A stretch of DNA of 64,000 nucleotides, taken from assembly GCA_948474755.1 (NCBI GenBank), contig CAOLHI010000414.1, positions 558,001 through 622,000 on the forward strand, in the 5' to 3' direction. The notes under the pieces were generated by a model. It did no database searches, was not told the origin of the DNA, and saw only the letters and a list, made by a program, of their open reading frames with translations. Both the position numbers and the translations under genes were made by a program. This document shows positions 44,470 to 57,341 of this stretch, one piece after another. Position 1 is the first letter of the stretch; each line of letters opens with the position of its first letter. The stretch is from Ctenosaura bakeri. Lineage: Eukaryota > Chordata > Lepidosauria > Squamata > Iguanidae.

Positions 44470-46675
44470 TTATTAGCAGCAAGAACCTCACACCAAAATA
44501 TACTGAAATTTTTGATCTCTACCTTTTTCTCCCACCTTCACAGGAATATGGTCCACAAGAATTTATCTGAAATTATCATAAATGAATTTGGCACATAGAG
44601 GTTACTGGGAACTATGAATTTAAGTTGGTGCCCTTCAGATATTTTAAACCACAATTGTTATCAGCCTGGCCAACACAGGCAATCAGGGCTGATCATGAGC
44701 AGTGATGTTCAAAACACTGCTGAACTGCACTGTTATGCTCAGGTTTATTATTGCCCTTGTTTTGTATTTTTCCTGTATTTACAAGCACTATGATAACTAA
44801 AAACATTGTTATGTGTGGTTACTACTACAACAACTATTACTACTGTAAGTAGAGGAACTCTTAACTACCACAGAATTAACCACAGTATTTCTTCAAATAA
44901 CAGCTTTAGTTGTGATGGCCTCTCATAATAATCATTTGTTATTAGCTGAAAATTATTCAATGTAGGACCTTGAATGATTAATATGAAGTTACACCGACAA
45001 ATAACCAGATCAGTTCTGTTGCTTTCAGAATATCTCAAAAGATCAATAAGCCAAGAAAAGGGTCCCAGAAAGGCAAGCAAAAGGCTAATTTCAACCAATT
45101 CCAGTTTCATTTTTACATTACTAGGGTTGCCAGGTGAAATAAAGGACAGCATTGTTAGCAACACCTGCTGAAATTTCCTTTTTTACACAAGCATTAAAGT
45201 GATCAAAGGTCTGTCCCTTAATTTCCCCTGGCAACCCAACAGTGCACAGGCACCAACTCAAACTACGGTTAAAGCAAACCAGATTCCTTCATTACAACAG
45301 GTTACAGACCACCTGTAGACTAGACTAGAAAAGATAAAGTAACAGATGCAAAACTGGTACATCCGCAACATCTTTTGAGTATGGCTTTATCAAGAGAAAA
45401 ATTCTCATAGTTGCTTGGTCCTTCATGAAAAGTGATAAAAAGTTACCTTAAACTTAAGCAAACTTATTACAAACCACAGTTTTAGTCTCAGGTTTGCAAG
45501 GGAACCATGGTTTACACTGAAAGGTATGTTCTGCAAACTCTGAGGAGAAGGGAAGAGGAGCAGAAAATAAACCCTTCAGAGCAGGCTCACAATTTGCTAC
45601 CCATGAATCACAAAGAGTCAGCATGACATCTGCTCTTTCATTAAGTGTGTCCCCAGATGGGATATTAACCCAGAACTGTTTTTAGAAAGTGCTAAGGAAC
45701 TAAAGAAGAGGGTGGGCAGGAATTAGATTGCCTCAAGGAGAGAAAACCCAACAATTCAAAGAAATCTGTTTCCATTCTGGCTCTTATTGTTCAGAGCACT
45801 GAGTTCCAGCTAAACAGCCTAGAGGGTTATTGATAGCAGCTTGATACAGTAATCATTCAAGGTTTTCCAAGATGGATTTTTATAGGGTGCAAGAAGCAGA
45901 AAAGTAATTGAATGAAATGTCAGAGAAGTGTTTAGCTGCTGGCATTTAAAAGTGGGAAAAGAAGGCAAATTGTGTTTCTCTTTCCCAAAAGTGAAAGGAG
46001 AGGCTATGGTGAGATTACACAGACCAGAGCAATAATCCTTTACCCCTTCATTAAATCCTACTAAAGCTTAAATTCTTGTTTTTTCCATTAAAAGACAACA
46101 GGATTGTACCCTTAGAGATCTGTCAGCGTAACTAGTATAATGTAAATTAATCAACATTCTTTTTCCAGGTGCACAGAAATATCTTCTGAGTTTTACTTTT
46201 AATTGTAATGTATTAGCTATGTCAACTATAATCAGCTAAGAGTAAAAGCAAAACACACAGAATCCAGTGAAAAGTCGATAGCATGAGTCATTTTATGTTA
46301 TTGCTACGGGATGTAGAACACAGTTATATTCTTCTATTTTTGTTCAGAGCTTTATGTTTGATGACATTTGAACTTTCCTGTTGTGGTGAGTAGTTACTTT
46401 AATTAAAACAGTGGGTACCTTAATTTTTACTTTTTGCATCTGCCAATCTAAATAAGGGCTATACTGTTAACCCTGCATTAGAACTAGATTATGCATATTT
46501 GTTCATATTTCAGAATATAATAATAAGCAGGGAACCTCTGTTCCTGTTTTTTGAGGAAGCAGAAGACAATTTCCAGTTTTGAAAGCACGTATACTGTTAA
46601 CACAGAAGGCACTGTTAAACCACTAGTGAATATCTTTTATCACAGAAATCCTAGGATAAGAGAATCCAAACTGAA
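44470..46675. other. Unassigned intron-like DNA
   Basis: A diverged MITE scrap (ggtgcccttcagatatttta) lies near 44,625. Nothing else was recognised. Confidence 0.4.
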
Positions 46676-46679
46676 GTAA

Positions 46680-47045
46680 GATGTAGTGCCAGGAGATTTG
46701 ACTCTCAGCCAGCTGCTGGGGCATAGCAAAGGACAACTACGAGTAGCACAGGGGTACAACTGGACTCAAGCTGACAGGACGTTCAGCTGTTGGCGTGCTC
46801 AGAGGTGAAAGGAAAGTCCAAAGCTGCACAACACATATTATGGGAAAATGGAATGTGAAAAACATTAATCAGAAGAAGCAAGGCATTGTAAAACAAGAAA
46901 TAGAATGTACAAATATTGTGGTATTTGCCGTGAGCCAGCTAAAGAGGACAGGAATGGGACATTTTCAGTCAGACAATTACACAGTGTATTATTTGGGAAA
47001 TTAAAACCTAGGAATAACTGGGGTGGCATTAATTAAGAGAACAGG
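46680..47045 (+). mobile_element. BovB/RTE LINE 5' end with endonuclease fragment
   Basis: The plus frame reads GKWNVKNINQKKQGIVKQEI followed by LKRTGMGHFQSDNYTVYYLG. This matches the N-terminal apurinic-type endonuclease of BovB/RTE ORF (TWNV ... KQEM ... ELKWTGMG ... YYCG pattern) in decayed form. The sequence before it (gcaaaggacaactacgagta) fits the element's 5' region. It is a broken copy that stops after the endonuclease start. Confidence 0.8.
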
Positions 47046-47159
47046 TTTAGCAAAATTTTGACTGAATAATATCAGTAAAACTTAAAGAAAACTCTAAAAA
47101 TATAATCATACTCTTAAGTTTTTGCTCCAACTACAGAGAAACAAGAAGAAATCAAAAGA

Positions 47160-47722
47160 CTGCATGCCCCTCAAGAGCTGTTTTTGTGGCCCTCAGGGTT
47201 CCCAGATGTAAAAGAAAAAAATCCCTTCCCCCCACTCCAAAATGCCCCTAAATGCACTCTAGAGCGTGTAGATGGCATTTCCACCATGCTTGGAGGCCCC
47301 CTAGATCCCACAGCCTTCAAAAACTTTTTTTCCCAAAATGTTTTTTAAAAAAATGCTTTGCCTCAAAATGCCCCACAATGTCCACTGGGGGAGGCATGCA
47401 TTTCCAGTACATTTTGCACCCTCCAGGGGCCAATGCAGGTCCAAGAGAAGCTTTTTCTGAAACAGGAAGTGACAAGGAAATTAATTCTGCTCACTTCCCG
47501 TTGTTAAAAACGCCTTTCCTGGTACTAAAAGGGCCCAGGAAAGCCTCAAAACATGGTGAAAATGCCCCCATATCCCCTAGAGAACATTTGGAGGCAAACA
47601 AATGTTTGGCTTGGTTTGTCTTTTCACTGAAGCAAATTCCGTGGAAAGGCACGACTCTTCAAGGTCTCCTGGAGGGCTACTGGGGCCCCCTAATCTTGCA
47701 TAGTTTTCCACCCCTGTTTTAG
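47160..47722 (+). mobile_element. hAT-like non-autonomous element, right end ccacccctg
   Basis: The sequence (cacttcccgttgttaaaaac, ggcccaggaaagcctcaaaa, gaaaatgcccccatatcccc) matches 57,060-57,330 over most of its length. The right end ccacccctg is the inverse of the caggggtgg left end seen at 56,648. The 156-codon open frame across it has no homology I recognise. Confidence 0.6.
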
Positions 47723-47729
47723 GCATTCA

Positions 47730-48665
47730 TAGTTTCATGATTCTCACTCTGCTTCTATCCTCAAGTCAGGTTCTAGCTGAAACGTGTTCTTCCACTCCCG
47801 TGTACCCCTTTTACTCAATGGGTCTACAGACATTCCCATATTAATTGTGTTCTGAATATCCCAGTTTGTTTTAATCTCACTAGATATATTTTGACACTTA
47901 CTGTCTTTCTCCACTGTGAGAAAGAACTGTGATAGTAACAGAGGGGATTACTCAGACTTACTAACCAAATGGCAACTGAGGTATTGTCCTACTTTATCAA
48001 GAAAAGGAAGGTTGAGGAAACAGATTTTTCTTGCTTTATTTGGTTTTGTTTTTAGCCTGTTTGAAAATAGACAACAATGCTGTATCTGCACAAGTATCAT
48101 GGGACTCTACACTACAGCAAAATAGTCTTTTATTGAGTTCCTACATCGCTGAGAGACATCTGAAGCTTTCAGCTTCATGATATTGCACACTCATACAGTG
48201 AAGTTGCACGAGAGGGGAGAAATGACATAAGCTCCATTATATTTGTCACATAAGATGGTTAATTCCATACGAAATATGTGAAACCTACTTGGAAGAGCAA
48301 TATACATATACACACATCCCATTACAATGGCTGCAATGGAATCATTAGATTAAAAGTCCAAATCTTGTAGGAATAGTGGGAGAGAGTACAGAATAAAGCT
48401 AACCTAAAGTGGTTCCTAAGCTATTATAAATAATGCAAACATTTATAGCAACCTGAGCTATTTTAGTAATCTTTGGGGAGCAAATGAGAATTCACTTTCC
48501 ACCTTGATTCAATTTTATTCTTACATCATATATTCATTTATTTGTTTTTAAAACTTCCTTTCTGCACATCTCATCATGAGTATATGCATCCATCAAGGGA
48601 AATCTTCTTCATATAAAGCTGGCAATTCATTCTTTGACATAAATTTGAATTTCTGCTCTTGGTGT
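47730..48665. other. Unassigned intron-like DNA
   Basis: No feature recognised. Confidence 0.45.
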
Positions 48666-48669
48666 TTTT

Positions 48670-49060
48670 CAGAAGAGAAGTAGCCAGTGACTACAGGCAA
48701 GGCCTTCTCTGTGGTGACACCACATCTTGCAAAAACTCTCTCCACAGATCAGCTTTTCCTGGTATGGGGACATGAAATAACACTTTCTTTGTGGTGGCAC
48801 CATTTTTTTCATAGACCAGTTTTTGCCAGCCTGGTATTTTCCAGATGTGTTGAACTCCAACATACAGCTTCTCAGAAAGGCTAGAATGACTTCTGTTCTT
48901 TTATTCGCAGGTGGAAACCTTTTCCTTCCAACAGGCTTTCAGGAACTGTTTTAAAAGAAAGGGCTTTAACAGTGCACTATACTGCTTTTTATATTTTTTT
49001 ATTTTGTCTAACAGATGTTACAAATTATTTGTAATGCTATAGACTGTACAATTGCAGTTT
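48670..49060 (+). mobile_element. Old L2-like LINE 3' end with a MITE scrap
   Basis: caaggccttctctgtggtga, gcaaaaactctctccacag and the T-rich region to 49,060 resemble an L2 terminus. A short MITE-like piece (ttccagatgtgttgaactcc) lies inside it. Confidence 0.5.
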
Positions 49061-49062
49061 AG

Positions 49063-49292
49063 AGCTAGTGTGATGTAGTAAGTGGTTTGAACGCAGGACT
49101 CTAGGAGACCAGGGTTCAAATCCCCACTTGACCAGGAAAAGCCACTGGGCAACCTTGGGCAAGTCATACGCTATCAGCCTTAGAGGAATGAAAAGGCAAC
49201 CTCCCTATAAACAAATCCTGCTAAGAAAACTCCATGATAGATCCACCTTAAGGTCACCGTAAGTCAGAAACTGTTTGAAAGCACAGAAAAAT
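49063..49292 (+). mobile_element. tRNA-headed SINE with BovB-type tail, full length
   Basis: Forward copy: gtgatgtagtaagtggtttg, gaccagggttcaaatcccca (B box), ccttgggcaagtcatacgct, and gtcaccgtaagtcagaaact then gaaagcaca. Confidence 0.88.
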
Positions 49293-49294
49293 AA

Positions 49295-52215
49295 AATTGC
49301 AATTAGTTCTTTGCATGCTTTTATCTATGCTGAATTTGTATTAAAATTCTAAAATAAACTGTTTATACTGTGAGGAAAAAGGTGGGGTGTAGATGATGAT
49401 CAGAATGATGATAATTGTGATTGTTATGATAATGACAGCAGCAGCTGGCTAGGGGATGCTGGGACTCAGTCTTGAGGGCACCAGGTCTTCTATAGATGTT
49501 TGCTGGCTGTCATCACTACCCAAAGCCACCTTATTCTTTCAGACTTGCCATTTCACCTCTGCTTAAGACAGGCTGAACATACTTAGCTCTCCCCACCACT
49601 TCTTTCAGTCAGCTGTTGATGTAGTAACTGATGGGGGGGGGTTAATAGCAACTTTAAGCTGCTTAGAATACTAACTGATGGGAAAGAGAGACATAATAAT
49701 TTTAAATAAATTATAAAAATATAAATGAGGAAGGAAGACAAAGGATTCTCATTCCAGAAAATAATGAAAGAGGTTAGATCTTCCCTCAGGCAAAGCACAT
49801 GGCATCAATGACATCACACCTTTGTGTATCCTTCTAGTGTGCACAGCCTTTGTTACAAGCTTCACAGAAGCAAAACTACTGATGCTGAAGATAGCTCTCC
49901 GACACCACTGAGCTCAATACAGCACCAAGATCACACTAAGAGCTCGGGTCTGTATTTGACATGGAGAGGACCTGCAAGATGCTATTTGAATTCAGCTACC
50001 TAGCTAATACGGAAGAATTGTTTAGCAGAGAAAAAATAGGCCGAGCACTATGAGGCAGTTAGCATACCTGCCAGCATTTCACAGATATGAAAACAAGGGA
50101 CACATGTGGCCAAGATATCAGAATGGTGTGCTGTTTATAAACATTTAGATACAAGATACATTTAAAGCAACAGTGTTACAAGAAATGTTTGAAGTTCTGT
50201 GTTCCTTAAAACAATGTCACAGTCTTATTTTGAATCCTGGAATATACACGCTACCAATAATATCATCTTGACCTTAGTGCCAACAATACCACAGTCTTGG
50301 AAAATATAAATCACTGTTGATCCTTACATCTGGGAGAAGGGTAGATTTAGGGAAGGCAGTAAAGTGGAAGAGTCCTGAAAGGAAGAAGTGAGGAAAGGAC
50401 TGCTTTCTCAGAGAGGGAGAACTGAGGTAGACCCGTTTGTCCTGGCCCTGGCTTGATTCAGAGATCTCCCTGGCTGTTTAGACCTTAACACAAAGAGATG
50501 TCAGGCTGGGCAGGCCTTGAGTGCGAGGCTTGGGTGCGCATTTCGCACTTGGTCCTGATGGGTGGCGCTTTTCCACGCACGTAACAAAGAGGAAAGTGGG
50601 AGAAGGAGCAAAAAAACTGGAGCATTTTCAAAGCAGCTTAAAAGGTGGTGTGATAGAGGATTAATTGTGATAGTCCTTGTGAAACTGGGACAATTGGAAG
50701 ATATGGATTAATAAACGTCTTCATAATGCTGCAGCTCTTCACAGCAGCCATGGCCTTGGCAGTTTTTTAAGGTAATCCTTATCTTATTACAGAGACAGTG
50801 ATCAAAAAGTTTCAATACTGTACTCAAACACTGGTTCAGGCTCCATCCAGAATTGTCATTTTTCATAAACATGCAGTTTGGAGACAGCAAAAGCATACAG
50901 AATTTACAGTCTTAATCATCACACTGAAAGGGAGCCAGATCTGCACAGAAGATTTCTATCCCTCCTGGCTCAGGATCTTGATAGCAAAAGCAAACTATGC
51001 TGGATATTTTAGATTGGCAGAGTCTCTTCTCCAGAAGATGATCAGTATCTCTCAGGATGCTCTGGGCTCATTTACACAGAATGCTAAACCAAGCTTCAGT
51101 GGTATGTCAACAATCCTGAACAAGTCTGAACAAAATCTTGGATTTACACATTCCCTCCTTGTGCTGCCAGGCAGAGGTCTCATTTTCAGTTTTAAAGAAT
51201 CACAGCACAGGTATTTAAGTCAGGAAATCTATGTTATAACAAACCTCCAGATGCATAGGACAGATTCTGGAGCTATTATTCAAAGATGGTTTGTTTTAAA
51301 CCAGGAACCCTGGTTTGGACATCACACTAAGCCAGGATTCTTTAAAACATACAACTAAACTGCAAAGTGCTCCTCCTTTCTGCACAGCAGAAAAAGAAAG
51401 GAATAACATGAGTCATGAAAGTCAGATACTGTGGTCAAGCTCATCCAGGCTTGTCCACAATCTGCTCAGGCATGATCTAAGCATTAGACGCACGCCAGTC
51501 AAATAGATGGATCCAGGGGTCAAGGGACCAGATTGCAATTCATATTCTATACACTTCCATCACTGCAAAGCAAAAAGACCATTTTCCAAAATTTTGAGTT
51601 CACTGTCCACAAGTAGCCCTGTATTGTGATTTCACCCATTATTCTCACCCCAGCATGGAAAGGAATGCCATTCTGCAGCCCATCCACTTCCATGGTTTTC
51701 TCTTAATTTTTCTGGCCACAGACTGAGACACCTGAATCTATCAGCTACAAATCCTGCAGTATTGCCCTTTGCTCTTCTGATAGTTGGAGAGGCTCAGCTC
51801 TTTGCTTTCTAACTTGTGGACATTTTATTTGTTGTTTTTGGGTGCCATTTTGGGAGAAAGGCGGGATATAAATCAATTTTTTTAATGTATTTCTACATGA
51901 CACTTCCACCAGTAAGCTCAAGATGGTATTCACAGAGCTTTCACCATCTTATTCTCAATATTAAATTACAGCTTTATTACAAGAAGAATCTTTACAGACT
52001 TGTCCATTTTTACTCTTTATCTGGGCAGGATGCTTCTATCAACCACAACATAACAGGTCTCAGCTTAGTTTCCTTGTTCCTTGCGAAGGAAGGCTAGCAG
52101 TAATACATACCAACTAGCTCTTCCCTACAGCTTAATTCTATCAAACAAAAGCATGCTTGTAGATTGTCCCCAGGCAACTGGCAGGCAACTATGAAGCCAC
52201 GAAGTTGACAGAAAT
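49295..52215. other. Intron-like DNA with a LINE tail scrap
   Basis: ttgggagaaaggcgggatat at about 51,818-51,890 is an L2-type 3' end. The 186-codon plus frame at 50,798-51,358 has no family motif. A slightly GC-richer patch at about 50.4-50.6 kb was not identified. Confidence 0.45.
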
Positions 52216-52217
52216 TT

Positions 52218-52262
52218 AGAGTCAGTGTGATGCAGTGATTTGAATGTTGGATTCTCTGGAAC
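52218..52262 (+). mobile_element. SINE head fragment
   Basis: cagtgtgatgcagtgatttg then aatgttggattctctgga corresponds to the 5' end of the tRNA-headed SINE; the rest is absent. Confidence 0.55.
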
Positions 52263-52683
52263 ATGGAAGCTTGTTGTTATCATACTTCAGCATCCTTTCT
52301 CGGCTATGGATTGAGTCACACACACTGAATACTGACATGAAAACTGTCTTAATGGCAAGTAGGGGGATTCTGATCCACATGTCTGATAAGTCCTTTATGA
52401 GAAACACCTTGCCCTGCTGCCCAGAGACTCTTTTCAAGAGCTGCTCTGCCTCCAAACGATTCCTTTAAAAAGACAGTTTACAGTAATATGGTCAAAACAG
52501 ATTCCAAGATCCATGCAAATTCATTACTCTCTAATCTGCATACCCCACAGCAGAAATTTACTCCTAGTGATCTACGAGACAAATGAGTTTATTTTTCAAC
52601 AGATTCTACTTTAAAATATAAGAAACAATCAGAAAAACAAACTCTGTTCACATGACACAGGGGCTGAAAAACACATTCATAAT

Positions 52684-52728
52684 ATATTATACAACCAGAT
52701 ATAGATATAGATATATAGATATAGATAA
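52684..52728. repeat. Microsatellite, tatagatatagat units
   Basis: A tandem run of ATAGAT/ATATAG units. Confidence 0.85.
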
Positions 52729-52729
52729 A

Positions 52730-53465
52730 CCATCAGGTGAAGATTTGCCCTTCCACTGCAGAAGAACTGGAAGTGCTAAGGGGACTGTGTTTCTTAGCAC
52801 AGTGTTCCTAGGCTCCCATGCCAATAAATTAAAATTAAAAATAAAAATAAAAATAAAAAAAACTATATTCCATATGCATGTATGTGTACATGCACCACTG
52901 ACCTAACAGGCAAAGTTCCCTTGTAGCACGTGCAGTCCTGCATTTTTAGCTGGCAAAATGAACCTATGCAATCTTGCTTTTCTTTTTTTCTTTTTTCTTT
53001 TTATTATACACTGATGGAAAGTTCCTGTCATCACATCATAATTCTCTTGACCTTTCCAGCCATCAGCAAGCATTCAGCACACTCATTGATGTAGGTATTT
53101 TTATTGCTCTGGGTTGCAGATTAGAGTCAAAACATACCAGATTTGACACATGCATCTTACACACACATGAAAATGCTGAGCCAAGAGCAAGTAAAATCAA
53201 TACCAATGTGTAGGCCGCATAACACAGAAATTACAAAACTGTGTGTTTAAGCTTACAAACCGGAATGCAAAATCCCTATGGGGAGGTTCAAATTGGAACA
53301 CCATACCAGTTTTTCCATTTAAACATGGTCAATAAATGTCTAGAGCAGGACCAAATTCAATTACCTAAATACACATTTTTATTATTAATTATTCTTACAT
53401 TTCTTGTTTCTACAGAAGCTTGAGGTTCATACAATGGCACACTCCAGTTTCATTTCTTGCCTTCT
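52730..53465. other. Unassigned intron-like DNA with A-rich repeats
   Basis: An (AAAAT)n run at about 52,830-52,862 and a T-rich run near 52,980. No other feature recognised. Confidence 0.45.
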
Positions 53466-53469
53466 TATT

Positions 53470-53690
53470 AAGTGGGTGGTGTATGTGTGTTCAAGTCACC
53501 TGTTCATGGTGATCCCATGAATCTCATAGGGTTTTCTTCGGCAAAGAAGACTCAAAAGTGGTTTTGCCAGTTCCTTCCTTTGAAATATAGCCTATAGCAC
53601 CTGGTATTCGTTAGCAGTGTCCCATTCAAGTACTAACCAGGGCTGACTCTGCTTCCAGGACCATACAGGATCTGAAGTCTTTAGGGTATT
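53470..53690 (-). mobile_element. 5S-rRNA-headed SINE with BovB-type tail
   Basis: Reverse copy. The head complement reads gtcccattcaagtactaacc, agggctgactctgcttccag. The body is gccagttccttcctttgaaa, and the tail side is gtgttcaagtcacctgttca. Confidence 0.82.
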
Positions 53691-53799
53691 TATGTATCAG
53701 GTCCTTTATACATCAGAAAAATACCATAAAATTGGAGGCAAAGCCAGGGGCATTAATTTTTCAGTGAACATGATATATCATATGGTTCAGATAAGCATG

Positions 53800-53990
53800 T
53801 TCAGGTCTGGCTAGTACTTAGACAAGGGGCTGCCAGGAAATGCCAGAGATTTCTGGGAAGGGTCAAGAACAATCTGGAAAGCCAGTGCTGGTCAGAGTTC
53901 ACACTAACAGCATAGACAGATGAATGGCCTGACTCAGTCAGTACAAGGCACCTTTCTACAGTTCTGAACCATGGTTCAAAGCAGGACCTG
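53800..53990 (+). mobile_element. SINE with 5S-like head and a different body
   Basis: gtctggctagtacttagaca then ggggctgccaggaa resembles the 5S internal control region. The following sequence (gaacaatctggaaagccagt, gacagatgaatggcctgact, cagtacaaggcacctttcta) is not the BovB-tailed body but looks like another amniote SINE tail. Confidence 0.45.
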
Positions 53991-53994
53991 ATGG

Positions 53995-55435
53995 AATACA
54001 GCAGAGTTCATTATGAGATGAAGAGATCAGGAAATGTACAAGCTATAGCAGTATTAGAAGAGAAAATGCCTCTTTATCAACCCAGACAGAACCTCAAAGA
54101 CTTGCTTCTCCAGCATGGTAGTCAGTGTTCATCCTGATATCTGGCAACTGGTGCCAGAAGCAGCTCCTCCTATGGGATCCTGGTAGAAAAAGCACTAGGC
54201 TAAGATGAATACCATTATTATATTTGAAGAAGCTACCAATGTCCATACCGTTTGCCTATCCCACCTTGTCACTCATAAATCAAATCCAGACATCTCTTTT
54301 CACCTCTATTTGTGCATCTGACTTCAGAGAAGCTAAAAGATCCAAAGTATCTGGTGTTTCTCAACTCAGAGGCTGCTAACTCAAGCAGGATTCTGTGTTC
54401 TACATAGCATCTAGCACATGGCTAAATCAAATAGTTGCTAAGTAGCAGTAATAATAAAGCTAGACAAAATGATAAAGCTCAAGTTATGATGGAACAGCCA
54501 CCACATAGTAAAACTGTACTCTGGAGAAACATAAAAGGACTTCTGTGTTTCCATCATCATGAGTGAGGGACCCCATAGTTCCTCAGAAACCCATCTGGCA
54601 TTTCTTAAAAAGAAAAGCAGCAATGGTAGGAAAGGAAGCAAGGCAATGTTTGGTGAATTCCAAGTGTAGGCACTCAGTTCATAAAAGAACACAGCTCAAC
54701 AGATACTTAATAGATCTCAAGCGAACCAAATCACATCCCAGAATCCTTTGCAATATGCAGGGTGGCAATGGTTTCCCAGCAGACTTATCAACATGGATTC
54801 TCTAGATGTTTCAGAGTTTGAAACCTGCTGCTGTACCAAAAATCATTAGCTAAAAGGTCAGGCCAGGCATGGAGGGTCTCAAAATATAACACTATTGTGC
54901 CCTTCCTACTTAATTACAACTGGCATTTCTCAGTTACATATGGGGAGACAAGCAAACTCTAATGGGACACGAAAATGACTCTAGGTAAAGCTACTATGAA
55001 AGTATAAGTCTGAATAATTCTGCAGGGAGGGAGGCACTTTACAAATTAAAAAAAAAGGTAGTTGGGTTTTGTTTTGTTTTTTGAGATTCTAGCAAACGAA
55101 TTGCCAAGAATGAAAAAAGGATTCCAGAAATATTTAAAGACAGGAGAAGAAACTGCTTATGCACGAAGAAGGGAGAATCTCCATCTGCAGCATTCCCAGC
55201 ATGCATCATAAGACATGGATGCTCTGAGAAGGATAGTCTCTCATCATCTTTAGTGAGATTACAACAGCAATAAAAGCAGAGCCCCAGGAGGGCATTCATT
55301 TTCCCTATATAATGGAAAAACCAAGCGCGGCGAGTGAAGATGGACACACCATTCCTCCTCCCCTTTTTGAAAAATAATCTCTCTGGGAAAAACCTCAGGA
55401 TTTCTCTATAAAGATTAGAGCATTAGTAAACAGGG
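53995..55435. other. Unassigned intron-like DNA
   Basis: No exon or repeat recognised. Confidence 0.45.
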
Positions 55436-55437
55436 AC

Positions 55438-55668
55438 CTAAATACCCTAAAGGCACCAGATCCTGTCTGATTGTGGAAGTTAAGCAGTGTCAGCTTTGGT
55501 TAGTAGCCAGATGGGAGACCACCAATGAATACCAAGGGCTGTAGGCTATATTTCAGAGGAAGAAAATGGCAAAGCCACCTCTGCATATTCCTTTTCTAAG
55601 AAAACCCTTTAAATTCATGGGGTTGCCATAAGTTGACAAGTTATTTGAAGGTGTATATGCTCATCCAC
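55438..55668 (+). mobile_element. 5S-rRNA-headed SINE with BovB-type tail, best copy
   Basis: Forward copy covering most of a 5S gene from aaggcaccagatcctgtctg through gtggaagttaagcagtgtca, ggttagtagccagatgggag and ccaagggctgtaggct. The body (cagaggaagaaaatggcaaa) and tail (ggttgccataagttgaca, atttgaaggtgta) follow. Confidence 0.88.
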
Positions 55669-55669
55669 T

Positions 55670-56640
55670 CACACAAATATTAGTGTAGTAAGCATGTTCA
55701 GTTACACAGACACACATCGAATAGTAATCATGGCAAAAGAAAAATATTATTTGTCAAAGAACTGGAAACATTTTTTCCTATGGCTGAAAAACAAGGCTCA
55801 AAACTACACAAGATCTTCTTTTGTGCACATATGCACACACATGTATACACACATAACACACACACAGCCCTTTTCACTGTTTTTAACAGGAGCTCAAAGG
55901 CATTAAAAATGAACCGATTCCAGAAAGCACACAAAGAGAGTCAATCTCCATAAAAAACAAGTTTTATCCTTACAAAGAGAGTGATTCTTTTTTTCACTCC
56001 CTTCTTGCTTTGCATGAGCTGGCAAATTCTGAAAATGAATGCATCTTCCAACAAAAAGCCCTTCAGCTTTTTGGTATCATTAACCTCTAAACAATTGGGA
56101 AAACTATTTATTATTTCATGTTTCCATTCTTCCCCAAGCACTGTTGTCTGCGTGAGCGTCCTTTCAAAGGAAGGCAGCACAGTAGAGCTGGTTGAATATG
56201 TAAATTCAGGACTGGGGGGAAAAGTGTATATTTTACCTTTTTTGTCTTTCCGCCAACAGTAAGTACACCTTTGTGTGGCATCTAGAATAGATTTGGCAGC
56301 AGTATCAAACTTTTGTGCACATGTAGCCTCTTTTAAAACAAAACCTCCATAAGACTTGAAACTGAAAAACAGTATTTTCAGTTACAATCCAGCAATAAGG
56401 TCCCCCACAGAAACTTTACTGACAGTGTGCTCTTGCCCCCTGGTATCTTGGCCACACTGAGATGGGGTCATGGTCACGGAGATAATGGGATTAATGGTAA
56501 AATAATAACACCACTTTCATGGAGTCATGTAGGACATTGTGTCAAATGATTATCAGAATGATCTCCAGGGCATTTATATTTCACTGCAACCTAGAATGCA
56601 AAATTGTCTTGCTCATATCTAAAAAACAGCCAGTACTGGT
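55670..56640. other. Unassigned intron-like DNA
   Basis: No feature recognised apart from a short CA-rich run near 55,830-55,865. Confidence 0.45.
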
Positions 56641-56727
56641 TAGAGCAGGGGTGGCAAAGTGCAGCCCATGAGTCATATGTGGGCCTCAAGGCCCACGGGA
56701 TGAAAAAAAAAATTTCTACCAAATGTT

Positions 56728-56832
56728 ATTATTCTATGATTCTATAATACCTTGATGTGTGTTCCTGCATGGCAGGGGGTTGGACTGGGTGGCCTTGTGG
56801 TCTCTTCCAACTCTATGATTCTATGATTCTCT
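56728..56832 (+). mobile_element. CR1-like LINE 3' tail
   Basis: gttcctgcatggcagggggt, tggactgggtggccttgtgg, and ending attctatgattct. Confidence 0.85.
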
Positions 56833-56879
56833 TTAGAGAGCACGGGGGCATTTTTGCCATGTTTGAGTGGCGGCCCAGG

Positions 56880-57062
56880 CCAGCATGGTGGTTTGAGCAT
56901 TGGACTACAATCCTGGAGATCAGGGTTCAATTCCTCCACTCAGCCGTGAAATCCATTGGGTAACCTTGGGCACATCACAGACACTCAGCCCCAGAAAACC
57001 CCATGATAGGATTGCTTTAGGGGTCACCATAACTTGGCAACTACTAGAAGGCATACTACAAG
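56880..57062 (+). mobile_element. tRNA-headed SINE with BovB-type tail
   Basis: Forward copy: gcatggtggtttgagcattg, gatcagggttcaattcctcc, taaccttgggcacatcacag, ggtcaccataacttggca, agaaggca. Confidence 0.85.
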
Positions 57063-57341
57063 GTCATTTTAATCCCAGGAAAGGGCTTTTTAAAAATAAA
57101 AAATAAAGTGACTTCTGGTCACTTCCTGTGTTGTAAAAAGGCTTTCCTGGGCCTAAATTGTCTGAGAGGCTTAGGAATATGGCAAAAATGCTCCCTATAG
57201 TCCTAGCGGATGTTGAGGGGCATTTGGAGTCAAAACATCTCTTTTTTCCCAGTGGAAGTATATGGTGGTGCCACTGTACTCCCAAGATCTCCTAGGTTTC
57301 TACTACAGCCCCCCGTCTCCCATAGATGTCCACCCTGGGCT

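Larger units (their letters stand above)
56648..57330 (+). mobile_element. hAT-like element, interrupted by a CR1 tail and a SINE
   Basis: It starts with caggggtggcaaagtgcagc and ends with gtccaccctg, an inverted pair. The body segments 56,648-56,705, ~56,833-56,880 and 57,063-57,330 match the element at 47.2-47.7 kb. They are separated by a CR1 3' tail (56,728-56,832) and a tRNA-headed SINE (56,880-57,062). Confidence 0.6.

Noticed and set aside
47252..47722. 156-codon plus-strand protein
   Set aside because: It coincides with a hAT-like repeat that also occurs at 57 kb, where the frame is not kept.
50708..50896. Start of a gene at a strong Kozak-like GCCATGG on the minus strand
   Set aside because: The frame soon ends without recognisable protein features; probably chance.
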